This document shows, in pieces, positions 56,970-64,000 of a DNA stretch of 64,000 nucleotides; position 1 is the stretch's first letter; the number at the start of each line of letters is the position of its first letter. The notes below the pieces were generated by a model. It ran no database searches. It saw nothing but the letters and a program-made list of their open reading frames with translations, and was not told the origin of the DNA. The stretch is taken from NCBI RefSeq assembly GCF_900188125.1, contig NZ_FZOW01000016.1:1-64000 (forward strand). Reading direction: 5' to 3'. This DNA is from Rhodococcoides kyotonense. Its GTDB lineage: Bacteria > Actinomycetota > Actinomycetes > Mycobacteriales > Mycobacteriaceae. The position numbers and the translations under genes were made by a program.

Positions 56970-57995
56970 CTACGGCACAATGACCGCGCGGCCGCGGATC
57001 TTGCCTGCGTGCAAGTTTTCGTAGGCCTGCGGCGCCTCGTCGAGCGAGTACTTCTCGACGTGGATTTCGATCGCGCCGCGCTTGGCCAGCTCGACGACCT
57101 CGATCAGCTCGGCCCGAGATCCCCAGTTGATAGCGCGGCCCGTGACGTCGAGCGGGACCGTCCGCTGCCCGATGGGCACGGCACCGCTTGCCACGCCGAT
57201 GACGACGACATGCCCCGCCGTCGCAACCATCCCTGCCGCGAGATCGGCCGTCGGCTGGATGCCGACGAAGTCGAACACGACGTCGGCTCCAAGCCCGCGG
57301 GTGATCTCCTTGACCGAATCGACCGCGGCCGGCTCGGACTTGAACGTGTGGTCGGCTCCGACCTTGCGCGCGAATTCGAGCTGCTCGTCACCGAGATCGA
57401 GAGCGACGACGGTCGCCTGCGTCAGCGCCTTGAGAATCTGAATCGCGACATGCCCTAGCCCACCTGCACCGATCACGACGGCCGTCGTGCCGGGAGTCAG
57501 CTTCGGCAGTGCCGACTTCACAGCGCGGTACGGCGTCAGACCTGCGTCGGTGAGAGACACGCTCGTCACGGAGTCGAGGTCACCGAGCGGGACAAGGTGC
57601 CGGGCGTCGTCGACGATCATGAACTCGGCCATGCCGCCGTCACTGAAGATGCCGGGCGCCCGCATCCCCTTCTCGCAGTTCATCTCGTTGCCCTGTGCGC
57701 ACTGGTAACAGCGGCCACATCCCCACGGCCCGTAGACGAGCACGGATTCGCCGACCTCGACGCCGGTGACACCGTCGCCGACTGCTTCCACGACACCCGC
57801 GACCTCATGGCCGAGCGTGAGCGGCAGGGGCTTGAAGTAGTACTCCTCTTCGGAGACGCCCATGATGAACTCGTCGGAGTGACACGCACCCGCAGCTGTC
57901 ACGCGGAGCAGGATCTCCGATGCCGATGGGGTGGGTGTGTCGATCTCGACCAGCTCGGGCCGGGATCCGATCGTGCGGTACTGCAAGGCTTTCAT
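56970..57995 (-). CDS. Zinc-dependent alcohol dehydrogenase (MDR family)
   Basis: This 341-residue protein has the catalytic-zinc motif GACHSDEF, GHEVAGVVEAVGDGV, a structural-zinc loop (CGRCYQC, then NEMNCEKG) and the NAD motif VIGAGGLGHVAIQ. A cytosolic NAD(P)-alcohol/aldehyde oxidoreductase; substrate unknown. It lies between elements 4 and 5. Confidence 0.92.
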   Translation of the reverse strand: MKALQYRTIGSRPELVEIDTPTPSASEILLRVTAAGACHSDEFIMGVSEEEYYFKPLPLTLGHEVAGVVEAVGDGVTGVEVGESVLVYGPWGCGRCYQCAQGNEMNCEKGMRAPGIFSDGGMAEFMIVDDARHLVPLGDLDSVTSVSLTDAGLTPYRAVKSALPKLTPGTTAVVIGAGGLGHVAIQILKALTQATVVALDLGDEQLEFARKVGADHTFKSEPAAVDSVKEITRGLGADVVFDFVGIQPTADLAAGMVATAGHVVVIGVASGAVPIGQRTVPLDVTGRAINWGSRAELIEVVELAKRGAIEIHVEKYSLDEAPQAYENLHAGKIRGRAVIVP

Positions 57996-58073
57996 CGAGA
58001 AACTTCCTTCGTCGTATTCATAGATAGCAATACTTGAAGTTTAAACCTTGCAGTGGGGCGGCTGCGCCGCCAC

Positions 58074-58113
58074 GTGAGTGAAAATGTGTAGCGGGCTACA
58101 CATTTTCACTCAC
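58074..58113. repeat. Palindromic element 5 (PAL family)
   Basis: Perfect 18 bp arms GTGAGTGAAAATGTGTAG and CTACACATTTTCACTCAC around CGGG. It lies 5 bp beyond the regX3 stop. Confidence 0.9.
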
Positions 58114-58118
58114 AACGG

Positions 58119-58808
58119 TTATCCCTCGAGCTTGTAGCCCAATCCGCGAACCGTGACGAGGTGCTCGGGCTTGGCCGGGTCGGACTCGATCTTCGACCGC
58201 AGACGCTTGACGTGCACGTCGAGGGTCTTGGTGTCGCCGACATAATCGGCGCCCCACACCCGATCGATCAGCTGACCACGCGTCAGCACCCGACCGGAGT
58301 TGCGCAGCAGGTACTCGAGCAGGTCGAATTCCTTGAGCGGCAACGTGATCTGCTCGTTGTTCACCATCACCACGTGGCGTTCGACGTCCATGCGCACGGG
58401 CCCCGCCTCGAGCACTCCGGTGTCCGCGGCGCCGTCGATGTCGGCGTCGCTGCCGCGTCGGAGCACCGCGCGAATGCGAGCGATCAGTTCACGGGCCGAG
58501 TACGGCTTCGTGACGTAGTCGTCGGCACCCAGTTCCAGGCCGACGACCTTGTCGATCTCGCTGTCGCGCGCGGTCACCATGATGACCGGAACTCCCGAGC
58601 GCGCACGCAACTGCTTGCACACGTCGGTACCGCTCATGCCGGGAAGCATGAGGTCGAGCAGGACGATGTCGGCGCCTGCCCGGTCGAACTCCGCGAGCGC
58701 CGACGGGCCGTCACCGGCGACCGTGGCCTCGAAACCCTCCTTGCGGAGCAGGAAGGCCAATGGATCGGCCAACGATTCCTCGTCCTCGACGATCAGCACG
58801 TTGGTCAC
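58119..58808 (-). CDS. regX3: Response regulator RegX3
   Basis: This 229-residue OmpR-type regulator has a receiver domain (phosphoacceptor Asp in [10 protein letters not shown], Lys in [11 protein letters not shown]) and a winged-helix DNA-binding domain ([28 protein letters not shown] is split here as [10 protein letters not shown] and [10 protein letters not shown]). It responds to phosphate limitation in mycobacteria. The start overlaps the senX3 stop by 4 bp. Confidence 0.95.
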   Translation of the reverse strand: MTNVLIVEDEESLADPLAFLLRKEGFEATVAGDGPSALAEFDRAGADIVLLDLMLPGMSGTDVCKQLRARSGVPVIMVTARDSEIDKVVGLELGADDYVTKPYSARELIARIRAVLRRGSDADIDGAADTGVLEAGPVRMDVERHVVMVNNEQITLPLKEFDLLEYLLRNSGRVLTRGQLIDRVWGADYVGDTKTLDVHVKRLRSKIESDPAKPEHLVTVRGLGYKLEG

Positions 58809-59974
58809 TGTTTCTCACTTTCCGTCGACCCGGGGTCGTCTTCTTCGAAATAGGCGGGGATCTGCAGGGTGAAAGTCGATCCGGTGCCGAGCTTGCTCCA
58901 CAGCGAGATGCTGCCGTTGTGGTTGGCTGCGACGTGTTTGGCGATGGCGAGGCCGAGGCCCGTCCCGCCGGTTGCCCGCGAACGCGCTTTGTCGACGCGG
59001 AAGAATCGTTCGAAGACCCGTTCCTGATCCTCTTTCGCGATGCCGATGCCTCGGTCGGTGACGGCGAACGCGACGAACTGGCCGCGCAACGCCCTGCTGA
59101 CCGAGACCGGCGACCCGTCGGGCGAGTACGCGATCGCGTTCTGGATGAGGTTCGCGAGCGCCGTCACCAGCAAGGCCTGGTCACCCAGGGCCTCGAGGCC
59201 GCTGGGGTGGTCGGTGGTGACGGTGATGCCGGCGTTCTCGGCGGCAAGCTTGGACCTGTCCAGAGCGGCGGCTACGACGCTGTCGACGTCGACGACTTCG
59301 AGATCCGGCAACTTCTCGGCACCTTGCAGCCGAGACAGCGCGATCAGCTCGGTCACCATGTTGCCCAGCCGCTTCGATTCCGCGACGACCTTGCCACCGA
59401 AATGCCGCACCGATTCCGGGTCGTCGGCGGATTCGAGAAGCGCCTCGGCGAGCAGACTCATCGCGCCGACGGGCGTCTTCAGTTCGTGACTGACATTGGC
59501 GACGAAGTCCCGACGCGTCGCTTCCATCCGGACCTGCTCGGAATCGTCGTCGGCGAAGAGGACGACGAACCGACTGTCTTCCTTGCTGAGCAGGCGCGCG
59601 ACGGCTCGGACGGCGATCTTGTCGCGTCCGGTGCGTGGATTCTTCGCGGTCAGATCGATTTCGACGGATTGCCCGTCGTCGAGGACCTTCTGCGCGGCAT
59701 CCCACGCCCGGTCGTCGATGAGGCGGTTACGCACGAGGCCCAACTCCTCGGCCCGCGGATTGAACAGGACGACGTCGTGGAACTTGTCGACGACGGCGAT
59801 CCCGCTCTCCGACGCCAACACGATCAGGTCGAGGACCTGGGACATGGTCAGTCCGGACGATGCTCGTCGCCGTTCCGAGTGTCGCGTGTTGAGGTACGGG
59901 ATAAGAACACCGCCGACGAGGTATCCACCGAATGCTGCAGACAATGCCAGCAGGACGGCCGATGCAACACTCAC
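58805..59974 (-). CDS. senX3: Sensor histidine kinase SenX3
   Basis: This 389-residue kinase has an N-terminal membrane segment (about 5-28), a PAS-like domain (about 45-150), the H-box [13 protein letters not shown] and ATP-binding motifs [16 protein letters not shown] and GTGLGLAI. With RegX3 it controls the phosphate starvation response. No repeat element lies between senX3 and regX3, in contrast to the mycobacterial intercistronic repeats. Confidence 0.95.
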   Translation of the reverse strand: MSVASAVLLALSAAFGGYLVGGVLIPYLNTRHSERRRASSGLTMSQVLDLIVLASESGIAVVDKFHDVVLFNPRAEELGLVRNRLIDDRAWDAAQKVLDDGQSVEIDLTAKNPRTGRDKIAVRAVARLLSKEDSRFVVLFADDDSEQVRMEATRRDFVANVSHELKTPVGAMSLLAEALLESADDPESVRHFGGKVVAESKRLGNMVTELIALSRLQGAEKLPDLEVVDVDSVVAAALDRSKLAAENAGITVTTDHPSGLEALGDQALLVTALANLIQNAIAYSPDGSPVSVSRALRGQFVAFAVTDRGIGIAKEDQERVFERFFRVDKARSRATGGTGLGLAIAKHVAANHNGSISLWSKLGTGSTFTLQIPAYFEEDDPGSTESEKQ

Positions 59975-60092
59975 ACCGGAATCGTACGTTCGATGGACAG
60001 CTCACATACGCAGGGTGCAGGCATTTCCCTGGTGGTTACAGCCCTCGTCGACAGTGTTCTTCGTTCGTTCACCTACTGTTTCGGCCTGATGC

Positions 60093-60848
60093 CTACTTGG
60101 CACCCTGATTCGCGACTGCGGCTGCGCCTGCGGCCGCTGCTTCGGGGTCCAGGTATGTTCCGCCGGGGTTGGACGGGACGAGCTTGCCCTCTCCACCCTC
60201 GAAGTCGTACCGCAGCGGAATGCCCGTCGGGATGTTCAGCGCGGCGATGTCGGCGTCGGAGATCTCGTCGAGGTACTTCACGAGCGCGCGCAGCGAGTTG
60301 CCGTGCGCGGCGACGAGGACGTTCTTCCCCGCCTTCAGTTCGGCGACGATGACCTCTTCGAAGTACGGGATGAGGCGGTCGACGACGTCCTTCAGGCACT
60401 CCGTCAGCGGAACGCTGTCGAGATCGGAGTACCGAGTGTCGGCGTCCTGGCTGTATTCGCTGCCTACCTCGATGGCCGGCGGCGGGGTGTCGTAGCTACG
60501 ACGCCACAGCATGAACTGCTCGTCGCCGTACTTGTCCTTGGTCTCGGCCTTGTTCAAGCCCTGCAGCGCGCCGTAGTGGCGTTCGTTGAGTCGCCAGTCA
60601 CGGACGACGGGGATCCAGTGGCGATCGGCGGCGTCGAGCGCGAGGTTCGCAGTGCTGATCGCGCGACGCAGCAGCGACGTGTACAACACGTCGGGCAGAA
60701 CACCGGACTCTGCGAGGAGCTCGCCGGCACGCTTGCCCTCGGCTTCGCCTTTCTCGGTCAGACGGACGTCCACCCAGCCGGTGAACTGGTTCGACGCGTT
60801 CCATTCACTCTCGCCGTGGCGGAGCAGAATCAGGGTTCCGATACTCAT
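60093..60848 (-). CDS. gpmA: 2,3-bisphosphoglycerate-dependent phosphoglycerate mutase
   Basis: This 251-residue glycolytic enzyme has [18 protein letters not shown] with the catalytic His, [13 protein letters not shown], and the second His in [11 protein letters not shown]. Its location next to senX3 equals that of gpm1 (Rv0489). Confidence 0.96.
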   Translation of the reverse strand: MSIGTLILLRHGESEWNASNQFTGWVDVRLTEKGEAEGKRAGELLAESGVLPDVLYTSLLRRAISTANLALDAADRHWIPVVRDWRLNERHYGALQGLNKAETKDKYGDEQFMLWRRSYDTPPPAIEVGSEYSQDADTRYSDLDSVPLTECLKDVVDRLIPYFEEVIVAELKAGKNVLVAAHGNSLRALVKYLDEISDADIAALNIPTGIPLRYDFEGGEGKLVPSNPGGTYLDPEAAAAGAAAVANQGAK

Positions 60849-60860
60849 GCGGCCAGTTTC

Positions 60861-62018
60861 TCACGCCGGGGTGGGCCGACGCGCAACGAGAACCGCCACC
60901 ATCACGACCATCACGACGGCCGTCAGTGTGATCGGGATGGGGATGACCGGGTCGAGCAGAACGAGCAGCGCACCGACCGGCACGACCACGTTGACGACGC
61001 GGTCCGCGTTGGCCCTGATCGCGACGAACCACACGCCCAGCACGAACACGGCGATCGGCACCGTGACCGTGAACGACGCGGCGACGTCTCCCAGTTCGCT
61101 GTGACCGGTGAGCACGTCGATCTCCACTTCGATACCGGCCGAGAACGCGCCTGCTGCAGCGAAGACGAAGTAGTGGACGTACCCATAGGTCAGGGAATTG
61201 CCGAACTTCCCGATCGCCCGGTGATGCGGAGGCCAGAAGTAGATCCACCACAGTGACGCCGTAACGACGAGTGTGAGCACCGAGATCGAGATCAGCGGAG
61301 CGAGGGCGGTCTCGTCGTGCAGCGCCTCGATGATCGCATTGGCCGACGCCAGCAGACTCTCACCGAGCAGGATCAGCGTGAACAGTCCGTAGCGTTCGGT
61401 GATGTGGTGCGGGTGCCACGGCGTCGAACCTCGTCTTTCCGCGATGATCGGAATCGACACCTCGAGTGCCGCGAGAACGACGAATCCGACGACTTCCCAC
61501 TGGTTCTGCGGCACGAGGAGCCACAGGATCCACAGCACCTGGACGCCTGCGATTCCGAATGCATACGTCAGAGCGGTCCGCTTGTGCTCCGGGGATCTCG
61601 ACGCTCGAAGCCACTGCGCCACCATCGCGATACGCATGACGACGTATCCGATCACCAGGATCGTGTAATCCCTGTCCGTGAACGCCGGCTCGATACCCGC
61701 CGCCAGGACCAGCACGCCCGCCATCTGCAGCACCGTGAGTACGCGGTAGAGCCAGTCGTCGGTGTCGAACGACGTCGCGAACCACGTGAAATTCATCCAC
61801 GCCCACCAGATTCCGAAGAACACCATCAGGTAGCTGACGAGTCCGTCGGCGATGTGGTTCTCGCTCAACGCATGATGCAACTGCACCGCGGCGATACTGA
61901 CCGCGACGACGAACACGAGGTCGAAGAACAACTCCAGCGGACTCGCGGCCCGATGCGGCTCCTGCGGGTCCCGCGGGCGCATCGACACGAGGCGGAACGA
62001 CGTGGTCGGTAGGTTCAC
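60861..62018 (-). CDS. ltrA: Low temperature requirement protein A (LtrA) family
   Basis: This 385-residue protein has about ten or more membrane helices and the LtrA signature ASPLELFFDLVFVVAV plus ERYGLFTLILLGESLL. Membrane protein of unknown molecular role. It lies just upstream of gpm and is the last core gene before an accessory region. Confidence 0.9.
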   Translation of the reverse strand: MNLPTTSFRLVSMRPRDPQEPHRAASPLELFFDLVFVVAVSIAAVQLHHALSENHIADGLVSYLMVFFGIWWAWMNFTWFATSFDTDDWLYRVLTVLQMAGVLVLAAGIEPAFTDRDYTILVIGYVVMRIAMVAQWLRASRSPEHKRTALTYAFGIAGVQVLWILWLLVPQNQWEVVGFVVLAALEVSIPIIAERRGSTPWHPHHITERYGLFTLILLGESLLASANAIIEALHDETALAPLISISVLTLVVTASLWWIYFWPPHHRAIGKFGNSLTYGYVHYFVFAAAGAFSAGIEVEIDVLTGHSELGDVAASFTVTVPIAVFVLGVWFVAIRANADRVVNVVVPVGALLVLLDPVIPIPITLTAVVMVVMVAVLVARRPTPA

Positions 62019-62105
62019 GGGTAGGACGATAAATCACCGACGCCGAATGCCGCTGCCGGAGAATGGTTTTCCGGACATTTCGGGCGCCGGCGACATTTCG
62101 CGCGA

Positions 62106-62534
62106 CTAGCCAACTGGCGGATACCCCAACGTCCGACGCCTTATCCTGTCGTCACCAATTGCGAAGACGTAACCACCAGCTGGGCGACACGCCATCCGCA
62201 CTATCGCCGACTGATGGCGAAGAAACAACTCGATCATTGCCGGGGCCGTCAGGCCTGCGCGACTCAGTCCGAACAAGCGAGCATTATTCATCCAAATTGC
62301 CTGCGCTTCCGCAGGATTGGAAGCAATCGTCAAGTCCTTCGCCAGAAGGACCTCGCCACGAGCAGTTGCATCCCGAATCCATTCGGTATCCGAAATCTTC
62401 TGTGAAGCTCCGGTGCCATAGCGTTCGTCCATCGTGGTAATTGCCCATCCCGCTGCGCGGAGTGCGCTAGGGACCAGCCTCGAACCCAACCCTCGATCAC
62501 AGAAGAACGCCAACTGCGAAAGGTCGGCGTCCAC
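62106..62534 (-). CDS. PIN-like toxin, VapC45 type
   Basis: This 142-residue protein has the PIN-like (DUF5615/VapC45) layout: FFCDRGLGSRLVPSALRAAG, MDERYG, ISDTEWI, and EVLLAKDLTI, with acidic residues expected at a metal site. It follows the antitoxin gene by 4 bp. Resembles M. tuberculosis VapC45 (Rv2019). Likely an RNase inhibited by its partner. Confidence 0.75.
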   Translation of the reverse strand: MDADLSQLAFFCDRGLGSRLVPSALRAAGWAITTMDERYGTGASQKISDTEWIRDATARGEVLLAKDLTIASNPAEAQAIWMNNARLFGLSRAGLTAPAMIELFLRHQSAIVRMACRPAGGYVFAIGDDRIRRRTLGYPPVG

Positions 62535-62538
62535 GGGC

Positions 62539-63231
62539 TCAGGCCGCGGCGATCACAGCGCGGACGGTTTCTGACGACAAGTCATAGTCGAAAGCCACAT
62601 CGGAGATCGATTCCCCCGCCTTCACCCTCGACAGCACATCTGCGACCCGAACACCACGTCTAGTGATGGTCGGCTGCCCGGAATTGATCTGGGGATCGAC
62701 CGATACCCCCGCCGAACCATATTTCGGCAATCCAAACCTGGCGACAAGGCCGCCATCGAAGGTGATCGTCTGCAGATAGTCCGAAACCACATCATTGAAC
62801 ACTCGTTGCTGGTTCCGTACGACGACCAAACCTGCGACTGCGTCGGCGCCTTCATCGCCCGACTGTCCGAAGTCGTAGAGTACTTCCGCCCCATCGGTTA
62901 CCAATCGTTCGGAAGCAAGAGCAACATCGAGATCGATCTCTCTAGTCAGCCGCTCGACCGCGGGCCTTATGCGTTGCATCGGGACTCCGGCCGAACGGAA
63001 CGCAGCGAGAACGTAAGCCTCGGCGAGCCCTATGAACGGAACCGTTCGTCCGCGACCGCGGGCGGCTGTCGTGACGAGCGCGGGTGCGTGCCGCCTCCCC
63101 GCCAGCGTTTTGAAGTCGTAGCCTTTGGCCCAGTTGGCAAAGGTTGCTGTCGGCACATCGAGAATGCGTGCAGCGTCCGACAGCGTGTACAGAGCAAGGC
63201 TCTCCACATCAGGCACCGCAATCGTCGACAT
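62539..63231 (-). CDS. DUF433-containing antitoxin, VapB45 type
   Basis: This 230-residue protein has an N-terminal MerR-like HTH (YTLSDAARILDVPTATFANWA) and a C-terminal DUF433 fold (PTITRRGVRVADVLSRVKAG, then AFDYDLSSETVRA). Size and order match VapB45 (Rv2018). It would neutralise the PIN-like toxin and repress the operon. The start ATG at 63231 is supported by homology. Confidence 0.78.
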   Translation of the reverse strand: MSTIAVPDVESLALYTLSDAARILDVPTATFANWAKGYDFKTLAGRRHAPALVTTAARGRGRTVPFIGLAEAYVLAAFRSAGVPMQRIRPAVERLTREIDLDVALASERLVTDGAEVLYDFGQSGDEGADAVAGLVVVRNQQRVFNDVVSDYLQTITFDGGLVARFGLPKYGSAGVSVDPQINSGQPTITRRGVRVADVLSRVKAGESISDVAFDYDLSSETVRAVIAAA

Positions 63232-63310
63232 GCGCGCATGATACCGGGTCGGTCCGACGGTTGGCTCGATCGCCGCTGATCAGAACTAAGAAGTGCCTTA
63301 AGCTGGGGAC

Positions 63311-63469
63311 ATGCCAGAAGCTGGAATGGAAGATTCGAGTCATCGGTCAGCGACCGACACGACTGACTCAGTCGACCCACGTAACGACGCCACGGCTCTG
63401 CCTGACCCGATCGAGGGACCGTACTTGTCGGGTGAACTGACCGCGATGCGTGAAGCCGAGCGCTTCTGA
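63311..63469 (+). CDS. Small acidic hypothetical protein, 52 residues
   Basis: ATG at 63311 to TGA at 63469. The product is polar and Asp/Thr/Ser-rich, ending GPYLSGELTAMREAERF. Weak ribosome site. Position divergent from vapB45 and convergent with the next gene. Tentative. Confidence 0.4.
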   Translation: MPEAGMEDSSHRSATDTTDSVDPRNDATALPDPIEGPYLSGELTAMREAERF

Positions 63470-63475
63470 ACCAGG

Positions 63476-63997
63476 TCAGGTCGTCCGAAAGTTCGGTAAA
63501 TGCCGGCCGATATACCCAACGTAGATTCGTCCGGTTCCGGAAGCGTCGTTGTGATAGTGCAAGCGCGGACTGACGCTGCCGTACTTCGCGATTCGCACGT
63601 GTGCGCCCATGAACACCGTGCCCGCTGGGTCGACAACTTTCGGCACAGGCAGTATGCGGGGCGGACCGAAAAGTGGATGGTTCTGGGTCGCTTTCGTCTC
63701 GCCGCTTGCGTGGCTACCCGGGGTGATTACTGCGCATCCCGCAGGCACGTCATTGATGTAATCGTCCACGCTGCCATCGAACTCACCGGATGAGCGCAGT
63801 CGACAGTAATCGTTCAGCCCGCGCAACGCGCTCCACGTACGGATCGACCATTCCAGAAGGCCGTGCTCGTCCAGCTCGAGTGCATACTTCGACTCGCCGG
63901 TGAAGCGGACATGTTCGAATTCGCTTACTCGCTCGATCAACTCGGCGAAAGTCGTCGGAGGCTCGTCGGCTGGATTCGTTTCGGGCACCCAAGCCAC
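63476..63997 (-). CDS. Hypothetical protein, possibly extending past the window
   Basis: The frame starts at a GTG at 63997 and is open to the window edge, so it may be longer. The 173 visible residues include FTGESKYALELDEHG, GLNDYCRLRSSGEF and a C-terminal HYHNDASGTGRIYVGYIGRH. No family is recognised. It sits next to a toxin-antitoxin pair in what looks like an accessory stretch. Confidence 0.6.
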   Translation of the reverse strand: MAWVPETNPADEPPTTFAELIERVSEFEHVRFTGESKYALELDEHGLLEWSIRTWSALRGLNDYCRLRSSGEFDGSVDDYINDVPAGCAVITPGSHASGETKATQNHPLFGPPRILPVPKVVDPAGTVFMGAHVRIAKYGSVSPRLHYHNDASGTGRIYVGYIGRHLPNFRTT

Positions 63998-64000
63998 AGT

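Noticed and set aside
12178-58113. PAL elements as plain intrinsic terminators
   Set aside because: No T-run follows any copy and element 2 sits between divergent promoters; termination could still be a side effect at the other four.

Overview
The window is GC-rich actinobacterial chromosome, most likely Rhodococcus (Nocardiaceae). The protein families are rhodococcal or mycobacterial, and the gene order from about 10.9 kb to the gpm1 homologue at 60.8 kb largely follows, inverted and with insertions, the Mycobacterium tuberculosis block Rv0489 to Rv0534: gpm1, senX3/regX3, Rv0495c, ppx, Rv0497/0498, proC, Rv0500A, bS22, galE2-like, Rv0502, serB1, glutaredoxin, hemA/C/D/B, hemL, Rv0525, tlpA/ccdA/resB/ccsB, Rv0530, menA. 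Homology was judged by recognition of motifs and order; no database was searched.

Layout. 0-11 kb is accessory: a truncated DUF222/HNH-type gene with an SOS-like box, a membrane ORF pair that looks frameshifted, a TetR/VOC divergent pair with two palindromic operators, a PIG-L deacetylase, a DrrAB-like ABC exporter, a 1075-residue AfsR-type regulator and a divergent membrane-anchored Hsp70-like protein. 10.9-20 kb holds menA, a holin-fold membrane protein, an HTH plus ClpC-N-domain gene pair, pepN, a HAD/phosphotransferase relic, a second DUF222/HNH gene with an SOS-like box, and a cds1-like cysteine desulfhydrase. 20-28 kb holds bldC, a ParA/MinD ATPase and the cytochrome c maturation operon (ccsB, resB, ccdA, tlpA, phosphatase, hemL). 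28-35 kb holds small membrane genes, the biotin cluster bioA-bioF-bioD with palindromic operators, and an acyl-CoA oxidase. 35-45.9 kb holds a PQQ-type sugar dehydrogenase, a csoR/copZ mini-cluster, small membrane proteins and the rex-hemA-hemC-small ORF-cobA/hemD-hemB cluster. 46-61 kb is the conserved mycobacterial-like core. 62-64 kb holds ltrA (just upstream), a VapBC45-type toxin-antitoxin pair and two unknown genes.

How the genes work together. The haem pathway is split between rex-hemACD-hemB and hemL, and hemL is overlapped by the cytochrome c assembly genes that consume haem; a Rex-like site upstream of rex suggests redox control. SenX3/RegX3 with ppx suggests phosphate and polyphosphate control. 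The HTH/ClpC-N pair looks like a split ClpC2, possibly a self-repressing sensor of Clp-targeting compounds.

The most unusual feature is a family of five intergenic palindromes (12178-12217, 13032-13087, 40439-40478, 56920-56963, 58074-58113), each with 18-26 bp arms and a 4 bp centre. The arms differ between copies but the differences are compensated in the opposite arm. Two copies bracket the ClpC2-like pair.
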